Assembly (NCBI GenBank): GCA_900551525.1
Contig: URWD01000004.1
Span: 1-51,052 of the forward strand
Source of the DNA: an uncultured Mycoplasmatota bacterium
Lineage (GTDB): Bacteria; Bacillota_I; Bacilli_A; RF39; UBA660
Length of the DNA stretch: 51,052 nucleotides
Direction of reading: 5' to 3'
Below the pieces are notes generated by a model. That model was given only the letters and a program-made list of their open reading frames with translations. It searched no databases and was not told where the DNA came from. Below, in pieces: positions 8,017 through 17,713 of this stretch. Within the stretch, counting starts at the first letter, position 1. The number at the start of each line of letters is the position of its first letter. Made by a program: the position numbers and the translations under genes.

Positions 8017-9192
8017 CTAATTAACCATAAACTCATCCATTACATAAAAGTCTACATTTCCTATAAATAAAACTTTATTAATATTATACTCTTCTTTATA
8101 ATATTGAAAATCAAAATCCTTTTGCATATAATACTTATAATTTCTCAAATCAATGGATATTGTTGTATTATATTTTTCAGCCAACAATTTTAATATTGCA
8201 TTATCATAAGATTCACCAATTACAAGTAGATTATCTTTAGAATCACTATCATTATTTTTAAATATTACTTCTCCATCATCCCAACCATAAAAATTACCAT
8301 AAGTAATATTTAGGTCAGTAGTATTATTAAAAAACTCAGCTTGAGCACCATAGTCTTTTTTCTCACCATTAACAGTAATATCTAAGTTACTAAAATTAAA
8401 TTTATAAGCACAAAAATCATCTTTCATAATTTTATTAAAAACAGATGCACTTGCTTTTGACCCACTAAAACTTTTATTTAAACAAATCTCATCAACATAC
8501 TTAACTGGATTACTTATATTCATTAAATCCAAAACTTCAGTATAGGCTTTATATGAACCCTTATAGTTCCAATGATGATCAGTTTTATAAAAATATTCTT
8601 TAAAATCTTCAAAGTTATCAATTTCAAACTTAGAATCTTTAATATTATTTAATCTTTTTTGAAGATATTCAAAAATATCAATTTTTTTATCAGTTTTAAA
8701 GTTTATATCTGTATCTTTTTCTATATAATATAAATATACATCAACATCTTTATTCTTATTTGCAAAAGAATTATAGTTTTCAATTTTTTTATCTAAATAT
8801 TGAGATATATTATTTAAATCTCTATAATAATAAACCAAATTTTCAGGACCATAAAAATTAACATCGCCTGCATTTAGGTAATCTAAATCATGTTTTTTAT
8901 AATATAAATCAACATACGCTTTTAATGTTAAACCTTTTATATAATTGTTACCTTTTTTTAATCTTGAAGACAATATAACTTGATCTGATAACGTGTTTTC
9001 TATATTTTTTTGTATACTCCCATCAACATACTTTTTTAAAGAAATTGAATCATATTTATTTGCATACCGATTTTCCATTTCAATAATTTCATCTGGTCTA
9101 ACAAAAGACCTTATTAAACTAAATAAAATATATATAAAAATACATATCAAGAACATTATGTTAATTAATTGTTTGATCTTTACTTTATTCAT
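8017..9192 (-). CDS. AlgX/AlgJ-like SGNH acetyltransferase domain protein
   Basis: This 391-residue protein has an N-terminal membrane anchor (about 10-29) and an extracytoplasmic domain. KTDHHWNYKGSYKAY carries the DHHW motif of the AlgX/AlgJ family, and LVIGESYDNAI near the C-terminus looks like a variant nucleophile block (usually GDS). It would accept acetyl groups from the neighbouring AlgI-like MBOAT and put them on a surface glycan. The ATG with GAGG upstream was chosen over an overlapping ATG four bases earlier in another frame. Conservation outside the motifs is low, so the exact polymer substrate is open. Confidence 0.72.
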   Translation of the reverse strand: MNKVKIKQLINIMFLICIFIYILFSLIRSFVRPDEIIEMENRYANKYDSISLKKYVDGSIQKNIENTLSDQVILSSRLKKGNNYIKGLTLKAYVDLYYKKHDLDYLNAGDVNFYGPENLVYYYRDLNNISQYLDKKIENYNSFANKNKDVDVYLYYIEKDTDINFKTDKKIDIFEYLQKRLNNIKDSKFEIDNFEDFKEYFYKTDHHWNYKGSYKAYTEVLDLMNISNPVKYVDEICLNKSFSGSKASASVFNKIMKDDFCAYKFNFSNLDITVNGEKKDYGAQAEFFNNTTDLNITYGNFYGWDDGEVIFKNNDSDSKDNLLVIGESYDNAILKLLAEKYNTTISIDLRNYKYYMQKDFDFQYYKEEYNINKVLFIGNVDFYVMDEFMVN

Positions 9193-9235
9193 TTCATTTT
9201 CCTCTATTTTCTTTAATAACTTTATAAATTATAAT

Positions 9236-9946
9236 CTATTTTTCTTTTTTTATTTTTAATATAAATTTAACATTATTATTCCAAAATCTTTTTAATCTTT
9301 TAGGTTCACACATAATTCTATACAGCCATTCTAAATTTAATTTTATAAATATTTTAGGGGCTCTTTTTTTAGTACCACTTAAAACATCAAATGAACCACC
9401 AACACCAATGAATATTCCTTTCTCAAAATCTTTTAAATGCTTATAAATTAATTTTTCTTGATAAGGAATTCCCAAAGCAACCATGATTACATCAGGTTTA
9501 GCTTTTTTAATATTTTCAAATTCTTTATCTTTATCTTCAATGTATCCATTTGTAGCACCTACTAGTTTTATTCCAGAATATTTCTTTTTAATTACATTTT
9601 TCATTCCATCTATAACTTCTTGTTTACTACCAAACAAATATACTTTTTTCTTTAATTGTGATGCTTCATATAACAAATATTCTGCAATATCTACTCCCGC
9701 TATTCTTTCTGTTACAGGAATATCAAGCATTTTACAAGCCTTAACAATAGCAATCCCATCAGGAACTACACTGTTATTTTTATCTAGTAACATCTTACTT
9801 ACTTCTTCATCAGTTTCAGCCATCGTTAGTGTTTCTGGATTAGCAGTTATGATAAACTTCTTTTCATTATTTTCTAAATACTCTTTTAACAAATTAAAAT
9901 ATTCTTTCTCACTTTTTTTATATATTATTTTTAAATATTTTTTCAT
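9236..9946 (-). CDS. tagA: WecG/TagA/CpsF-family glycosyltransferase
   Basis: This 236-residue GT26 protein shows TANPETLTMAETDEE, VPDGIAIVKACK, ERIAGVDIAEYLL, VYLFGSKQEVIDGM, VALGIPYQEKLI and GVGGSFDVLSGTKKRAP. These are the conserved blocks of N-acetylmannosaminyltransferases acting on undecaprenyl-PP-GlcNAc. With TagO and WecB it completes the ManNAc-GlcNAc linkage unit at the inner face of the membrane. Its ATG overlaps the stop of the preceding GT4 gene (ATGA) and uses a GGAGG site inside that gene, so the two are translationally coupled. Confidence 0.93.
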   Translation of the reverse strand: MKKYLKIIYKKSEKEYFNLLKEYLENNEKKFIITANPETLTMAETDEEVSKMLLDKNNSVVPDGIAIVKACKMLDIPVTERIAGVDIAEYLLYEASQLKKKVYLFGSKQEVIDGMKNVIKKKYSGIKLVGATNGYIEDKDKEFENIKKAKPDVIMVALGIPYQEKLIYKHLKDFEKGIFIGVGGSFDVLSGTKKRAPKIFIKLNLEWLYRIMCEPKRLKRFWNNNVKFILKIKKEK

Positions 9947-11061
9947 TTTTCATCCTCCAACAAGTTCATCCATTTTTGTTTTGCTTCATCCATTGAATAC
10001 TTTTTGCAAGTATTTAAAGTCTGTGCAGCAAGTTTTTTTAATCTTTCAGAATCTTTAAATAATTTAATAATTTCTTTTGCCATATCTTGGCTGTTTCGAT
10101 CACTTATTAAAACACCATTATTTTCATTAATTATTTCACGAGCACCAGAAGCACAATCAAATGCGACACAAGGAAGTCCGTAACTCATTGCTTCAATTAA
10201 GACAAGCCCAAAACTTTCGGTATAAGAAGTCATAACATATAATTTCGATTCTAAATAAAAATTTTTTATTTCTGATTGAGATAAAAATCCTGTTAATATC
10301 ACTTTACCATTTAATCCATAATTATCAATTTTCTCTTTTATCAATGGCATTTGATTTCCATCACCTATTAAATACAATTTTGAATCATCAATTTCATTAT
10401 TCACTAATTTAAAAACATCAATCAAATCTACAAACCCTTTTTCTTTTGAAAACCTTCCAACTGCAACAATGTTATTTTTATTTAATTTACTTTTTTCTTT
10501 AGGAATAAAATCAATAGTATTTGGTATATATACAACTTTTGTCTTTGACAATTTATTGTAATATTCTTTTAATTCATTGGAAACCACTACTAAAAAGTTG
10601 AAATTGGCTACGGACTTTAAAAGTTTATTCACATACTTAACGTCATTATTATGATAATTATGTTCAGTAGCTATTTTTACTATATTCTTTTTTGCGTATT
10701 TTCCAACTAACTTACTATGAAATTCTCTAGTTGTAATAATATAATCGCTTTCTATGTTTTTTATGGCCTTTATATTTAATATTCTCTTTAATAATAGCAT
10801 TTTAGCAGCTATAATTCCTTCTTTAAAAGTTTTAAAAATTTGTTTATTCTTTAAACTTTTTTTAAATTCGTCCTTATTTGGCATGCCATCTATTAAATAC
10901 CTAATCTTAATTTTTCTACTAAAATCAAAGGCTGGTTTACTTCTATATGTAACTATTAACTCAATATCATAGTCGTCTTCAAGCATTTTACATAATGAAG
11001 ATATATACTTTTCTACTCCTCCAAAATTTAAATGTAAAGCTAAGATGGTTATTTTTTTCAT
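9943..11061 (-). CDS. GT4-family glycosyltransferase
   Basis: This 372-residue GT-B transferase has a Rossmann-like N-terminal half opening ITILALHLNFGGVEKY and a C-terminal nucleotide-sugar half with AVGRFSKEKGF, YLIGDGNQMPLI, VILTGFLSQSEI and the E-x7-E region TESFGLVLIEAMSYGLP. It transfers a sugar from an NDP-sugar to a growing surface glycan at the cytoplasmic face. The acceptor and sugar cannot be read from sequence. It has an AGGAG site and is coupled to tagA. Confidence 0.9.
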   Translation of the reverse strand: MKKITILALHLNFGGVEKYISSLCKMLEDDYDIELIVTYRSKPAFDFSRKIKIRYLIDGMPNKDEFKKSLKNKQIFKTFKEGIIAAKMLLLKRILNIKAIKNIESDYIITTREFHSKLVGKYAKKNIVKIATEHNYHNNDVKYVNKLLKSVANFNFLVVVSNELKEYYNKLSKTKVVYIPNTIDFIPKEKSKLNKNNIVAVGRFSKEKGFVDLIDVFKLVNNEIDDSKLYLIGDGNQMPLIKEKIDNYGLNGKVILTGFLSQSEIKNFYLESKLYVMTSYTESFGLVLIEAMSYGLPCVAFDCASGAREIINENNGVLISDRNSQDMAKEIIKLFKDSERLKKLAAQTLNTCKKYSMDEAKQKWMNLLEDEK

Positions 11062-11071
11062 ATCTACTCCT

Positions 11072-12145
11072 TTAATACATAAATATTTTTTTTCTAATAA
11101 AAGGTATAAGCCCTAATATTTCAGTTAAAATCAAACTCAAAAACACCACAAACAGCGTAAAAAGTGGAACTAATACTACCTCATTTATATTTGGAACATA
11201 TTTATAAAATATTGATATTAACAAAACGTGTATCAAATAAACCCCAAAAGAACGAGACGACAAATAATTTATTACACTAACCAATTTATGGTTATCTTCG
11301 TTAATTTTTAAGCTCTTAAATATAATAAATATAGCAATAGTTGACATAAAAACATTAACAGAAAAATAATAATAAACATTTGACAATGTGGCAGTTCTAT
11401 TATTTATCGATATGTATGTCCCAACAACAATAGTATACAAAATAGATAAAACATATAAAACATAAGCATATTTATTATACTTTTTCATTTTTTTCTTCCA
11501 ATAAGTATCAATATAATATCCTGCAAAAAAATACAATATATAATTAATTTTTAAATCTACTCCCATACTATGAACAAAGTTTACAAATTTTAGATTTTGA
11601 AAAGATGAAAACGTTGTTAAAGTTGGAAAGAAAACAGTAAAAATAAATCCTATAAGTAAAAAATATTCAATTTCTTTTTTTGATGAGTTAGCAGTTATTT
11701 TTCTCAAAATTGGAGTTAACATATATAGCCATATTGCAGCATACAAATACCATAATTGCTCAGCAGAAGGATCCCCATTAATGGTTCTAACTAAAAATAA
11801 TTTTATCCACCCAAAACCTCTATAGCCATTCACAATAAAATAAAAGTATAAAATATAAATCAAATTAGTTGCCAATAAAGCTATCAAAGCTCTAGATATG
11901 TATTTGTGATATATTTTCTTAGTTGTTAATTCTTTCTTAGGATTTAGAAAAAAAGCACCAGATATCATAATAAAAGCAGGAGCAGAAAACCTAACTAAAC
12001 TCGTGAAAGCATTAAGAATGATAAATCTTTTACTATTTACATCAACTGAATAGAGGTAAAAACCATTAACATGAATAAGTACAACACCTATCATTGCTAC
12101 AATTCTTAACAAATCATAATTTAATATTCTTGCTTTACTTTTCAT
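11072..12145 (-). CDS. Acyltransferase-3 (OatA-like membrane domain) family protein
   Basis: This roughly 357-residue protein with about ten membrane segments opens with LNYDLLRIVAMIGVVLIHV, the acyltransferase-3 signature with the catalytic-type histidine. Family members O-acetylate peptidoglycan, lipopolysaccharide or exopolysaccharide using cytosolic acetyl-CoA. It lacks the extracytoplasmic SGNH domain of OatA. The ATG at 12145 is chosen because GGAG lies seven bases upstream; the ATG at 12151 is only one base from it. The gene overlaps the preceding polymerase gene by 11 bp. Confidence 0.85.
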   Translation of the reverse strand: MKSKARILNYDLLRIVAMIGVVLIHVNGFYLYSVDVNSKRFIILNAFTSLVRFSAPAFIMISGAFFLNPKKELTTKKIYHKYISRALIALLATNLIYILYFYFIVNGYRGFGWIKLFLVRTINGDPSAEQLWYLYAAIWLYMLTPILRKITANSSKKEIEYFLLIGFIFTVFFPTLTTFSSFQNLKFVNFVHSMGVDLKINYILYFFAGYYIDTYWKKKMKKYNKYAYVLYVLSILYTIVVGTYISINNRTATLSNVYYYFSVNVFMSTIAIFIIFKSLKINEDNHKLVSVINYLSSRSFGVYLIHVLLISIFYKYVPNINEVVLVPLFTLFVVFLSLILTEILGLIPFIRKKIFMY

Positions 12146-13538
12146 TGACATTCTCCTTTTCGGGTAAACACAAAAATAAGTAAAACATAAACATAGCTAT
12201 TTGTACTTCGAGAGTATTATAAAATAAACATAAAATCATAACACAAAAAACTACTGTTAACTTCAAAATATTCTTTCTATATTTTATAATTAAAGAAATA
12301 ACAAATGCTGCCATTAAAACTGTACCTAAAATTCCACATTCAACAATTATTGTTAAATATTGATTATCAGAATAAAAATTATCTTCTAAATCATACTTTT
12401 CATAAAAATCAATAGGATTTATCATTAGGCTGGCACTATCACCAAAAGTACCAAAACCACTTCCAATTACAGGATAATCTTTAAACACTTTTATACCAAC
12501 CATTATTTTATATATTCTTCCGTCTTTAGTACTCAAATCATATATGTTTCCTTTAAATAAACTAAGAATTCTATTTATTAACCCGCCACTTTCTCTTTTA
12601 GCAATATCATCAATGATATCTGAATTATATTTGTTTGAATTAGGATTTAATGGATTATTATGTCTGTGTCCATTTGCATCGATAATTACATCAATAACTC
12701 CAGCAGGTTTTTTATCAACAACAGTTGCAAAATAATAATTATTTGACATTTTACTAATTCCAAAAATACAAATTGAAGATATAAGTGCAATAACTAGCAA
12801 ATTTAACAACTTATCTTTATATTTATTTTTTATAATTAAAATCAAATAAACAAAAATATAAACAGCAAAAATAATCATTGCACTACGTGATGCACTTAAC
12901 CACAAATTAATTAATAACAAAATATAAATAAATTTATAACATTTTATATCTTTATAATATTCTAAATAATTTAGCAAAAAAAATGATAACACAATAAATG
13001 TTGCATAAGTATTCGGGTTATTAAATACAGAATAAACTCTAGCAAAATTATCTTTATATACAATAGAACTTGCCCATGCATTAGGAAACAAAAAATCTTT
13101 ATTAAAAATTTTTTCCACTATAGAAAATATAGAAACAATAAAAATAACCAAACTTAATACTTTGGAAAATAAATTCCAATTAATTTCAATCTTTGTATTT
13201 CTTAAAATGTAATAAAGCACATAATATAAAAACAGACTTCTTAATTCTAACAAGAATGGTAAAATTCCTCTTTGATTGAGACATATATTAGTAATAAAAG
13301 TCACTAAAGCAAACAATAAAATGATAATATCAGATGCTGAAAATCTAATTTTGATTTTTTTAAATAATAATAAAAAAACAAAAGTAACAAATATAATTAT
13401 ATCAGGAAGAAATTTGATATAAGATATTGTATAATATGATATATATTCCCTAAATGGAATAAAGCATACCAAAAAAATAATCACTATATTTATAAGATTA
13501 TTTACATTTTTTTCATTTAAATATTTACTAATTTTCAT
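12135..13538 (-). CDS. O-antigen ligase/polymerase (Wzy-like) membrane protein
   Basis: This 467-residue protein has about ten hydrophobic segments and one large hydrophilic loop (roughly 265-350). Before the loop is FNNPNTYATFIVLSF and after it GSGFGTFGDSASL, the conserved landmarks of Wzy/WaaL proteins. It would polymerise or ligate undecaprenyl-linked repeat units on the outer face. Its neighbours are a Wzx-type flippase and glycosyltransferases, as expected for a Wzx/Wzy pathway. The large loop is where family members carry catalytic residues, but none can be named here. Confidence 0.82.
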   Translation of the reverse strand: MKISKYLNEKNVNNLINIVIIFLVCFIPFREYISYYTISYIKFLPDIIIFVTFVFLLLFKKIKIRFSASDIIILLFALVTFITNICLNQRGILPFLLELRSLFLYYVLYYILRNTKIEINWNLFSKVLSLVIFIVSIFSIVEKIFNKDFLFPNAWASSIVYKDNFARVYSVFNNPNTYATFIVLSFFLLNYLEYYKDIKCYKFIYILLLINLWLSASRSAMIIFAVYIFVYLILIIKNKYKDKLLNLLVIALISSICIFGISKMSNNYYFATVVDKKPAGVIDVIIDANGHRHNNPLNPNSNKYNSDIIDDIAKRESGGLINRILSLFKGNIYDLSTKDGRIYKIMVGIKVFKDYPVIGSGFGTFGDSASLMINPIDFYEKYDLEDNFYSDNQYLTIIVECGILGTVLMAAFVISLIIKYRKNILKLTVVFCVMILCLFYNTLEVQIAMFMFYLFLCLPEKENVNEK

Positions 13539-13590
13539 TGTACATACCTCACATCAAATTTTCCCCACTAATTCATTTTATCATATAATT

Positions 13591-15354
13591 TTAATAAAAA
13601 CTACCAGAATATTTAATTTCTATTTCTTTTTTTATATTTTCAAATCTTTTTTCTATTATTTTTAATTCATTTTGTATCGAATTTATATCAATTTTTGAAT
13701 AAATTAAATTATTCTTTTCCATAGGATCTTTTTCTAAATCAAAGAAAGTTATAAATTTGTATTTTGAAAAATCATTTAATGGAATTGAAAGAACAAAACT
13801 TACTTTTTTATTTCTCAAACCTATAAGCAAATTTCTTCGATAATAATCTGGACATCCTCCGCCCATATATTCAATCAAAGCATAATCTCTTCCATCAAAT
13901 TTTAACAATGATTTAGAATCTATATCACTAGATACTTTAAGACCAACTAAATCCAAAAGAGTTGGAAAAATATCCTTTGACATAAAAAAGTTGTCTAAAC
14001 ACTTAGGTTTTAAATCTTTATCATATATAGCCAAAGGAATATGATATGTTTCATTATAAAAATTTGTCACAAACTGTTCCCTTATAGGGTTATAATAATA
14101 CGAAAATCCATGATCAGCTGTTATTAAAATAATTGTATCATCTAACATTTTTTTATTATCAAGTTTTTCAAAAAATCTTTTCAATGTATTATCAGCATAA
14201 TTTAATGATAAATCATAAGCTATTGAACCTTTATATTTTTCATTAATTCTTGCTAAATATTTTTTAGCTTCATCAAATTCTTGATTTAACAGATTTTCAT
14301 TTTCCTCATCATATGTAAAAAAAGTTTCAGGGAAATGATTATCTTCAGCATGGATGTATGCAAAATATGGCTTATTATTACTTCGATTTTCATGCCAATC
14401 TAAAAAGTGATTAAGCATTTTATATAAACTAGGAACCATTTTAACTCTATCATAAAGTTTTAATCTTCCTAAAAGGTCTTTATCTATCAAAGCATTTAAA
14501 TAATTTATAAAATATCTAATAACTTTTTTATATTCCTTAGCTTTAAGAAAATTCTTTATTGTTATAAATGAAAGTCGATTATTTTTTAAATTTAACCAAA
14601 AATTTTTATACAAAACTTTCTTTAAAAATTTCATATATTTTTTTTGAATCTTTTTCTTAAAATTTTCATTTACTCTATTCATTTCTTCATAATTTCTAAT
14701 TTTAGCCAAAATATGTTCATTTTTTAATTCTAATACTTTTTTTGCGTAAGAACTTTTATTTTTTTTAAAATCATTATATTCATTTTTCAAAATATTATAA
14801 TTTTTATCAAAATCAGTCAATTCCAATGTATCATATATTAAATCCAATGATTTTGATTTATTTTGAATGTCTTTAAAATATTTAATCCACGCTTTAAAAT
14901 TATCGTTTAAAATATCTACAACTAAATTTAATTCATCATTACTTAAATCATCTATTTCACTAAAATATTTAAGTCTATAATCCCATTCCTGAGAAAATAA
15001 AAAAGGAAAATTATAGAATCTATTTTCAAATTCATGCATTTGACCACTAGGATAAATTGCTGGCTGATACGCATTAGAAAATATTTCATAACCATTATCT
15101 TCAAAAGTTTCTAAAAGAGTCTTATGATTTAAGTTTCTTTTCATATGTCCTGTTTTATCTAATGTATTATCACCACATAAAAGTGAAACTAAAGCAGCTT
15201 CAGTATAAGGGGCTTCAGAATACACTTTTGTAGCATTAATTCCTTTTTTCATTAATGAATGTAAAAATGGCATTGGACAAGTCTTTCCAGTATTAGATAA
15301 AGTATTTTCATATGTTACAGAATCCAATACAATCATTATAACGTTTTTTTTCAT
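13591..15354 (-). CDS. Sulfatase-fold (alkaline phosphatase superfamily) enzyme with Thr nucleophile
   Basis: This 587-residue protein has N-terminal IMIVLDSV with metal-ligand Asp11. Thr51 in APYTEAALVSLLCG sits where sulfatases carry Cys/Ser and phosphotransferases carry Thr. HAEDNHFPE and ITADHGFSYY supply further metal ligands. A lysine-rich helical insert spans about 130-300. There is no signal peptide or membrane segment, so unlike LtaS or EptA it appears cytosolic, or associated with the membrane through the basic insert. The Thr argues for a phosphoryl or phosphonyl transferase or phosphodiesterase over a sulfatase. Its start overlaps the flippase stop (ATGA). Confidence 0.7.
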   Translation of the reverse strand: MKKNVIMIVLDSVTYENTLSNTGKTCPMPFLHSLMKKGINATKVYSEAPYTEAALVSLLCGDNTLDKTGHMKRNLNHKTLLETFEDNGYEIFSNAYQPAIYPSGQMHEFENRFYNFPFLFSQEWDYRLKYFSEIDDLSNDELNLVVDILNDNFKAWIKYFKDIQNKSKSLDLIYDTLELTDFDKNYNILKNEYNDFKKNKSSYAKKVLELKNEHILAKIRNYEEMNRVNENFKKKIQKKYMKFLKKVLYKNFWLNLKNNRLSFITIKNFLKAKEYKKVIRYFINYLNALIDKDLLGRLKLYDRVKMVPSLYKMLNHFLDWHENRSNNKPYFAYIHAEDNHFPETFFTYDEENENLLNQEFDEAKKYLARINEKYKGSIAYDLSLNYADNTLKRFFEKLDNKKMLDDTIILITADHGFSYYYNPIREQFVTNFYNETYHIPLAIYDKDLKPKCLDNFFMSKDIFPTLLDLVGLKVSSDIDSKSLLKFDGRDYALIEYMGGGCPDYYRRNLLIGLRNKKVSFVLSIPLNDFSKYKFITFFDLEKDPMEKNNLIYSKIDINSIQNELKIIEKRFENIKKEIEIKYSGSFY

Positions 15355-16808
15355 GATTTTCTCCTTTTAAACTTTAACCAAAAATTGTTTATTGTATTTA
15401 AAGTTATTTGATCTTTGCTTATTAAAAGTCCAACTACATAAATTAAAATACATAAACACATAGTTGATAAAATAACAATATACATGTTATTAAATATGTA
15501 ATGAGTAAAATAACTAACTAATACAAAACTTAACGAAAGTAAAAGGTATAAAAAATTGTTTTTCTTAAATATTTTTACATCTACATTTACTTTCTTTCTT
15601 ATGTACCAAAACTCTAAACAAACTAACAGAACATATAATATTCCAGTACTTAGAGCTGCATTTAATGGATTAAATAAATTTATTTTATAAAGAACTATAT
15701 TAACAATAAGATTTAAAAAACCAACTAAAGAGAATATTTGAAGAAGTTTTTTTTCTTTGTTATTAATATATATTATTAACAACGTCATAAAAGCTTCAAA
15801 ACCAATAAATATTCTAGTAATCGAAAACACTTTTAACAAAGCAGCTGATTCTAAATATTTTTGACCAGCATATAAATAAATTATTTCGTCAGAAAGAGCA
15901 AAAACGCCAAAACATACAGGTAATATTAAAATCATAAAATAAGAAAAAACAGAACTAAGTTTATCTTCATATTCTTTTTTTCCTTTTTCAGTCAGTATAT
16001 TTGATAATCTTGGAATCGACACTGACACTACAGCTGTTGGTATAGTTATTATCATTGACATAATCATGTAAGGAATTTGATAAATAGACACAGATACATC
16101 ACTAACTAATTTTCCTAACATTACCTTATCTAATTGGAAATATAAAATCTCAACTGATCCAATAAGAAAAATCATTAACAATGGTTTCAAATATCTCTTC
16201 AAATTTAAATTTTTAAAATTAAATTTTATATGTTTTTTAATATATAAATAACTAATTATGTTGTTAATAAAAACTACACCAGAATATATAATTGAATACA
16301 GTATTATGTCATTTTCATTTTTTACAAAAAGAAAAATGCATAATAAATATAAAATTCTAACTATTAAGGTTTTTTCTGTAATAAATTTGTAATTTTCTAA
16401 AGCTTCATTAACAAATTCCATGTAAAAAATATTGGCTAAAAATTGAACTGAAGAAGTTAAATAAATTATCAAAACAATTCCACTAGAAGTTAAAAAAGCA
16501 TAAAATAAATATATTGTGCAAACAATTAAATTAGTAATCAAAGAAATTACAAATAAATTTGTAAACATATCATTTACTTTTGTTTTATCATTTCTTATTT
16601 TGCTTATCTCTTTAATTCCATAATTATAAACTCCAAAACTGCCAATAACAATAAAAATATTTAGTTCTGATATTACCTTATTGAAAGAACCATATAAATC
16701 AACATTTAGCAAATGTGTAACATATGGTCCAATAATTAGGGGAATAATTATATTACAAATTGATAACAAAGCTTTAAACATTGAATTTTTAAATAATGAG
16801 TTTTTCAT
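15351..16808 (-). CDS. Wzx-type oligosaccharide flippase (MOP superfamily)
   Basis: This 485-residue protein has about twelve to fourteen membrane segments and the polysaccharide-export opening MFKALLSICNIIIPLIIGPY, followed by LNVDLYGSFNKV. It would flip undecaprenyl-linked repeat units outward for the Wzy-like protein at 12135-13538. An AGGGAG site precedes the ATG. It is coupled to the downstream sulfatase-fold gene by a four-base overlap and lies 11 bp after the HTH-cytidylyltransferase gene, so all three are probably one transcript. Confidence 0.88.
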   Translation of the reverse strand: MKNSLFKNSMFKALLSICNIIIPLIIGPYVTHLLNVDLYGSFNKVISELNIFIVIGSFGVYNYGIKEISKIRNDKTKVNDMFTNLFVISLITNLIVCTIYLFYAFLTSSGIVLIIYLTSSVQFLANIFYMEFVNEALENYKFITEKTLIVRILYLLCIFLFVKNENDIILYSIIYSGVVFINNIISYLYIKKHIKFNFKNLNLKRYLKPLLMIFLIGSVEILYFQLDKVMLGKLVSDVSVSIYQIPYMIMSMIITIPTAVVSVSIPRLSNILTEKGKKEYEDKLSSVFSYFMILILPVCFGVFALSDEIIYLYAGQKYLESAALLKVFSITRIFIGFEAFMTLLIIYINNKEKKLLQIFSLVGFLNLIVNIVLYKINLFNPLNAALSTGILYVLLVCLEFWYIRKKVNVDVKIFKKNNFLYLLLSLSFVLVSYFTHYIFNNMYIVILSTMCLCILIYVVGLLISKDQITLNTINNFWLKFKRRKS

Positions 16809-16819
16809 ATAATACTCCC

Positions 16820-17713
16820 TTAAACATCATAAGTTTTATCAATGGCTTTTAGTTCATTAAATGTATCAATTTCTATTATGTCTTCTTTTTGGCATTCTCT
16901 TAAATAAATATTATAATTTTTTTTACATACATCAAGAATTACTTGTTCCCAATATTTTTCTTTTCCACCCGGAGAGTTGAAAACTTTCTCCATATCTTTT
17001 TCAATACTTTGTCCGTCATTTTCATCATAATAAGAAATACCAACCATTTGATAACAGTTTATTCCCCCAACTTTTTCTTTAGTTATTATTCCATTTTTAA
17101 CTTCAATACACCAATCGTCACTTCTATCAACATAATATCCTAAAAAATTACTATGATATTCATATTTTCTTATTAATTTTGGATTATAAAGATATAAATC
17201 AGATTCTAAAACATATGCATTTTTTATTAAATTTCTAACTAAATACGCAGATGAAATATTATTTGCTTCATTATACATATTATTTTCAACAAATTTTATT
17301 TGAGGATATTTTTTCTTTAAAATTTCAAATTGTTCTGATAAATATCCTGTAATAATATAAATTTCCTCTATTTCTGCTTTAACTACAGCATCTAATAAAG
17401 TTTCAATTATTCTTTTTCCATTAACTAAAACCATTGGTTTTGGTGTATTTAAGGTAATTGGAACAAGTCTAGAACCAAATCCTGCAGCCAAAAAGATAGC
17501 TCTTTTAACTCTATATGGTTCTAAAACTTTTAAACCATTCTGAGTAATAGCATTATCTTTGTCAATTAATTTATTTTCTAGTAGTTCTGAAATAACTTTA
17601 TTAATTGTACCAAGTGACAACTTAGTTTCTTTAGCTATATCCCTCTGAGATAATTTTTTTTCATTTCTTTCAATTGTTGTTAATACTTCAAATTGATTAA
17701 TTGTTAATTGCAT
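16820..17713 (-). CDS. Winged-HTH / LicC-like cytidylyltransferase fusion
   Basis: This 297-residue two-domain protein has residues 1-66 as a MarR-like winged helix (SQRDIAKETKLSLGTINKVI is the recognition region). Residues 70-297 form a nucleotidyltransferase with LAAGFGSRL (75-83), TPKPMVLVNGK and an acidic YVLESDLYLY metal site. The second domain resembles LicC-type CTP:phosphocholine cytidylyltransferases and related enzymes that activate phosphonates such as 2-aminoethylphosphonate. It follows an ABC importer gene with a 17-bp overlap and precedes a flippase gene. I infer that it activates an imported phospho- or phosphonate compound as a CMP derivative for surface glycan decoration and may sense it through the HTH domain. 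Confidence 0.8.
   Translation of the reverse strand: MQLTINQFEVLTTIERNEKKLSQRDIAKETKLSLGTINKVISELLENKLIDKDNAITQNGLKVLEPYRVKRAIFLAAGFGSRLVPITLNTPKPMVLVNGKRIIETLLDAVVKAEIEEIYIITGYLSEQFEILKKKYPQIKFVENNMYNEANNISSAYLVRNLIKNAYVLESDLYLYNPKLIRKYEYHSNFLGYYVDRSDDWCIEVKNGIITKEKVGGINCYQMVGISYYDENDGQSIEKDMEKVFNSPGGKEKYWEQVILDVCKKNYNIYLRECQKEDIIEIDTFNELKAIDKTYDV

Noticed and set aside
9483..10058. Plus-strand 191-codon open frame opposite tagA and the GT4 gene
   Set aside because: The minus-strand genes carry strong family motifs over the whole stretch; the plus frame is a shadow.
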